A stretch of DNA of 6,114 nucleotides from Candidatus Spyradenecus faecavium (GTDB lineage: Bacteria > Verrucomicrobiota > Kiritimatiellia > RFP12 > DVOR01): positions 1 through 6,114 of the forward strand of contig DVOR01000158.1 in assembly GCA_018713405.1 (NCBI GenBank), given 5' to 3'. The notes under the pieces were generated by a model, which was not told where the DNA came from, ran no database searches, and was given only the letters and a program-made list of their open reading frames with translations. Of the stretch, positions 6,110 through 6,114 are shown piece by piece (within the stretch, counting starts at the first letter, position 1; each line of letters opens with the position of its first letter). The translations under genes were made by a program, and so were the position numbers.

Positions 6110-6114
6110 TGGGG

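Overview
This is a GC-rich bacterial chromosome segment. It starts inside the 3' third of an rRNA operon and continues into three ordinary genes (PspC-domain membrane protein, ABC-F ATPase, cytidine deaminase) on the + strand and one (glutamate 5-kinase) on the - strand. Codon third positions are mostly G or C. The lineage cannot be fixed from the sequence. The large amount of short intergenic repeat and hairpin sequence, the coding style and the single-domain ProB would fit an uncultured bacterium of the PVC group (Kiritimatiellota/Verrucomicrobiota-like), but this is a weak guess.

Layout. Positions 1 to about 958 are the 3' part of 23S rRNA (domains IV end, V and VI). A 70-base spacer follows, then 5S rRNA (about 1029-1145) and a strong intrinsic terminator (1156-1194). 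Next, 1301-2320 encodes a membrane protein with an N-terminal zinc ribbon and a C-terminal PspC domain, closed by its own intrinsic terminator (2349-2377). The 217 bases from 2378 to 2594 hold three 22-bp-spaced palindromes, a six-tract G-quadruplex motif and an extended -10 promoter placed so that the ABC-F mRNA would be leaderless. A YheS-like ABC-F ATPase (2595-4535) and cytidine deaminase cdd (4556-4948) follow, 20 bp apart and probably co-transcribed. The 370 bases between cdd and the convergent proB (5319-6077, - strand) contain no gene. They hold a purine tract, seven hairpins and tandem repeats with 9-bp and 7-bp units. A third tandem array (8-bp unit) sits just upstream of proB.

Function. 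The rRNAs and the ABC-F protein concern translation; cdd is pyrimidine salvage; proB is the first step of proline synthesis; the PspC protein is probably an envelope protein. They do not form one pathway. The points most worth a second look are: a U at the 23S position equivalent to E. coli A2059 (macrolide-binding site); the palindrome/G4/extended -10 layout before the ABC-F gene; and a compact set of adjoining helices at 5167-5325 whose wobble pairs only make sense in + strand RNA.
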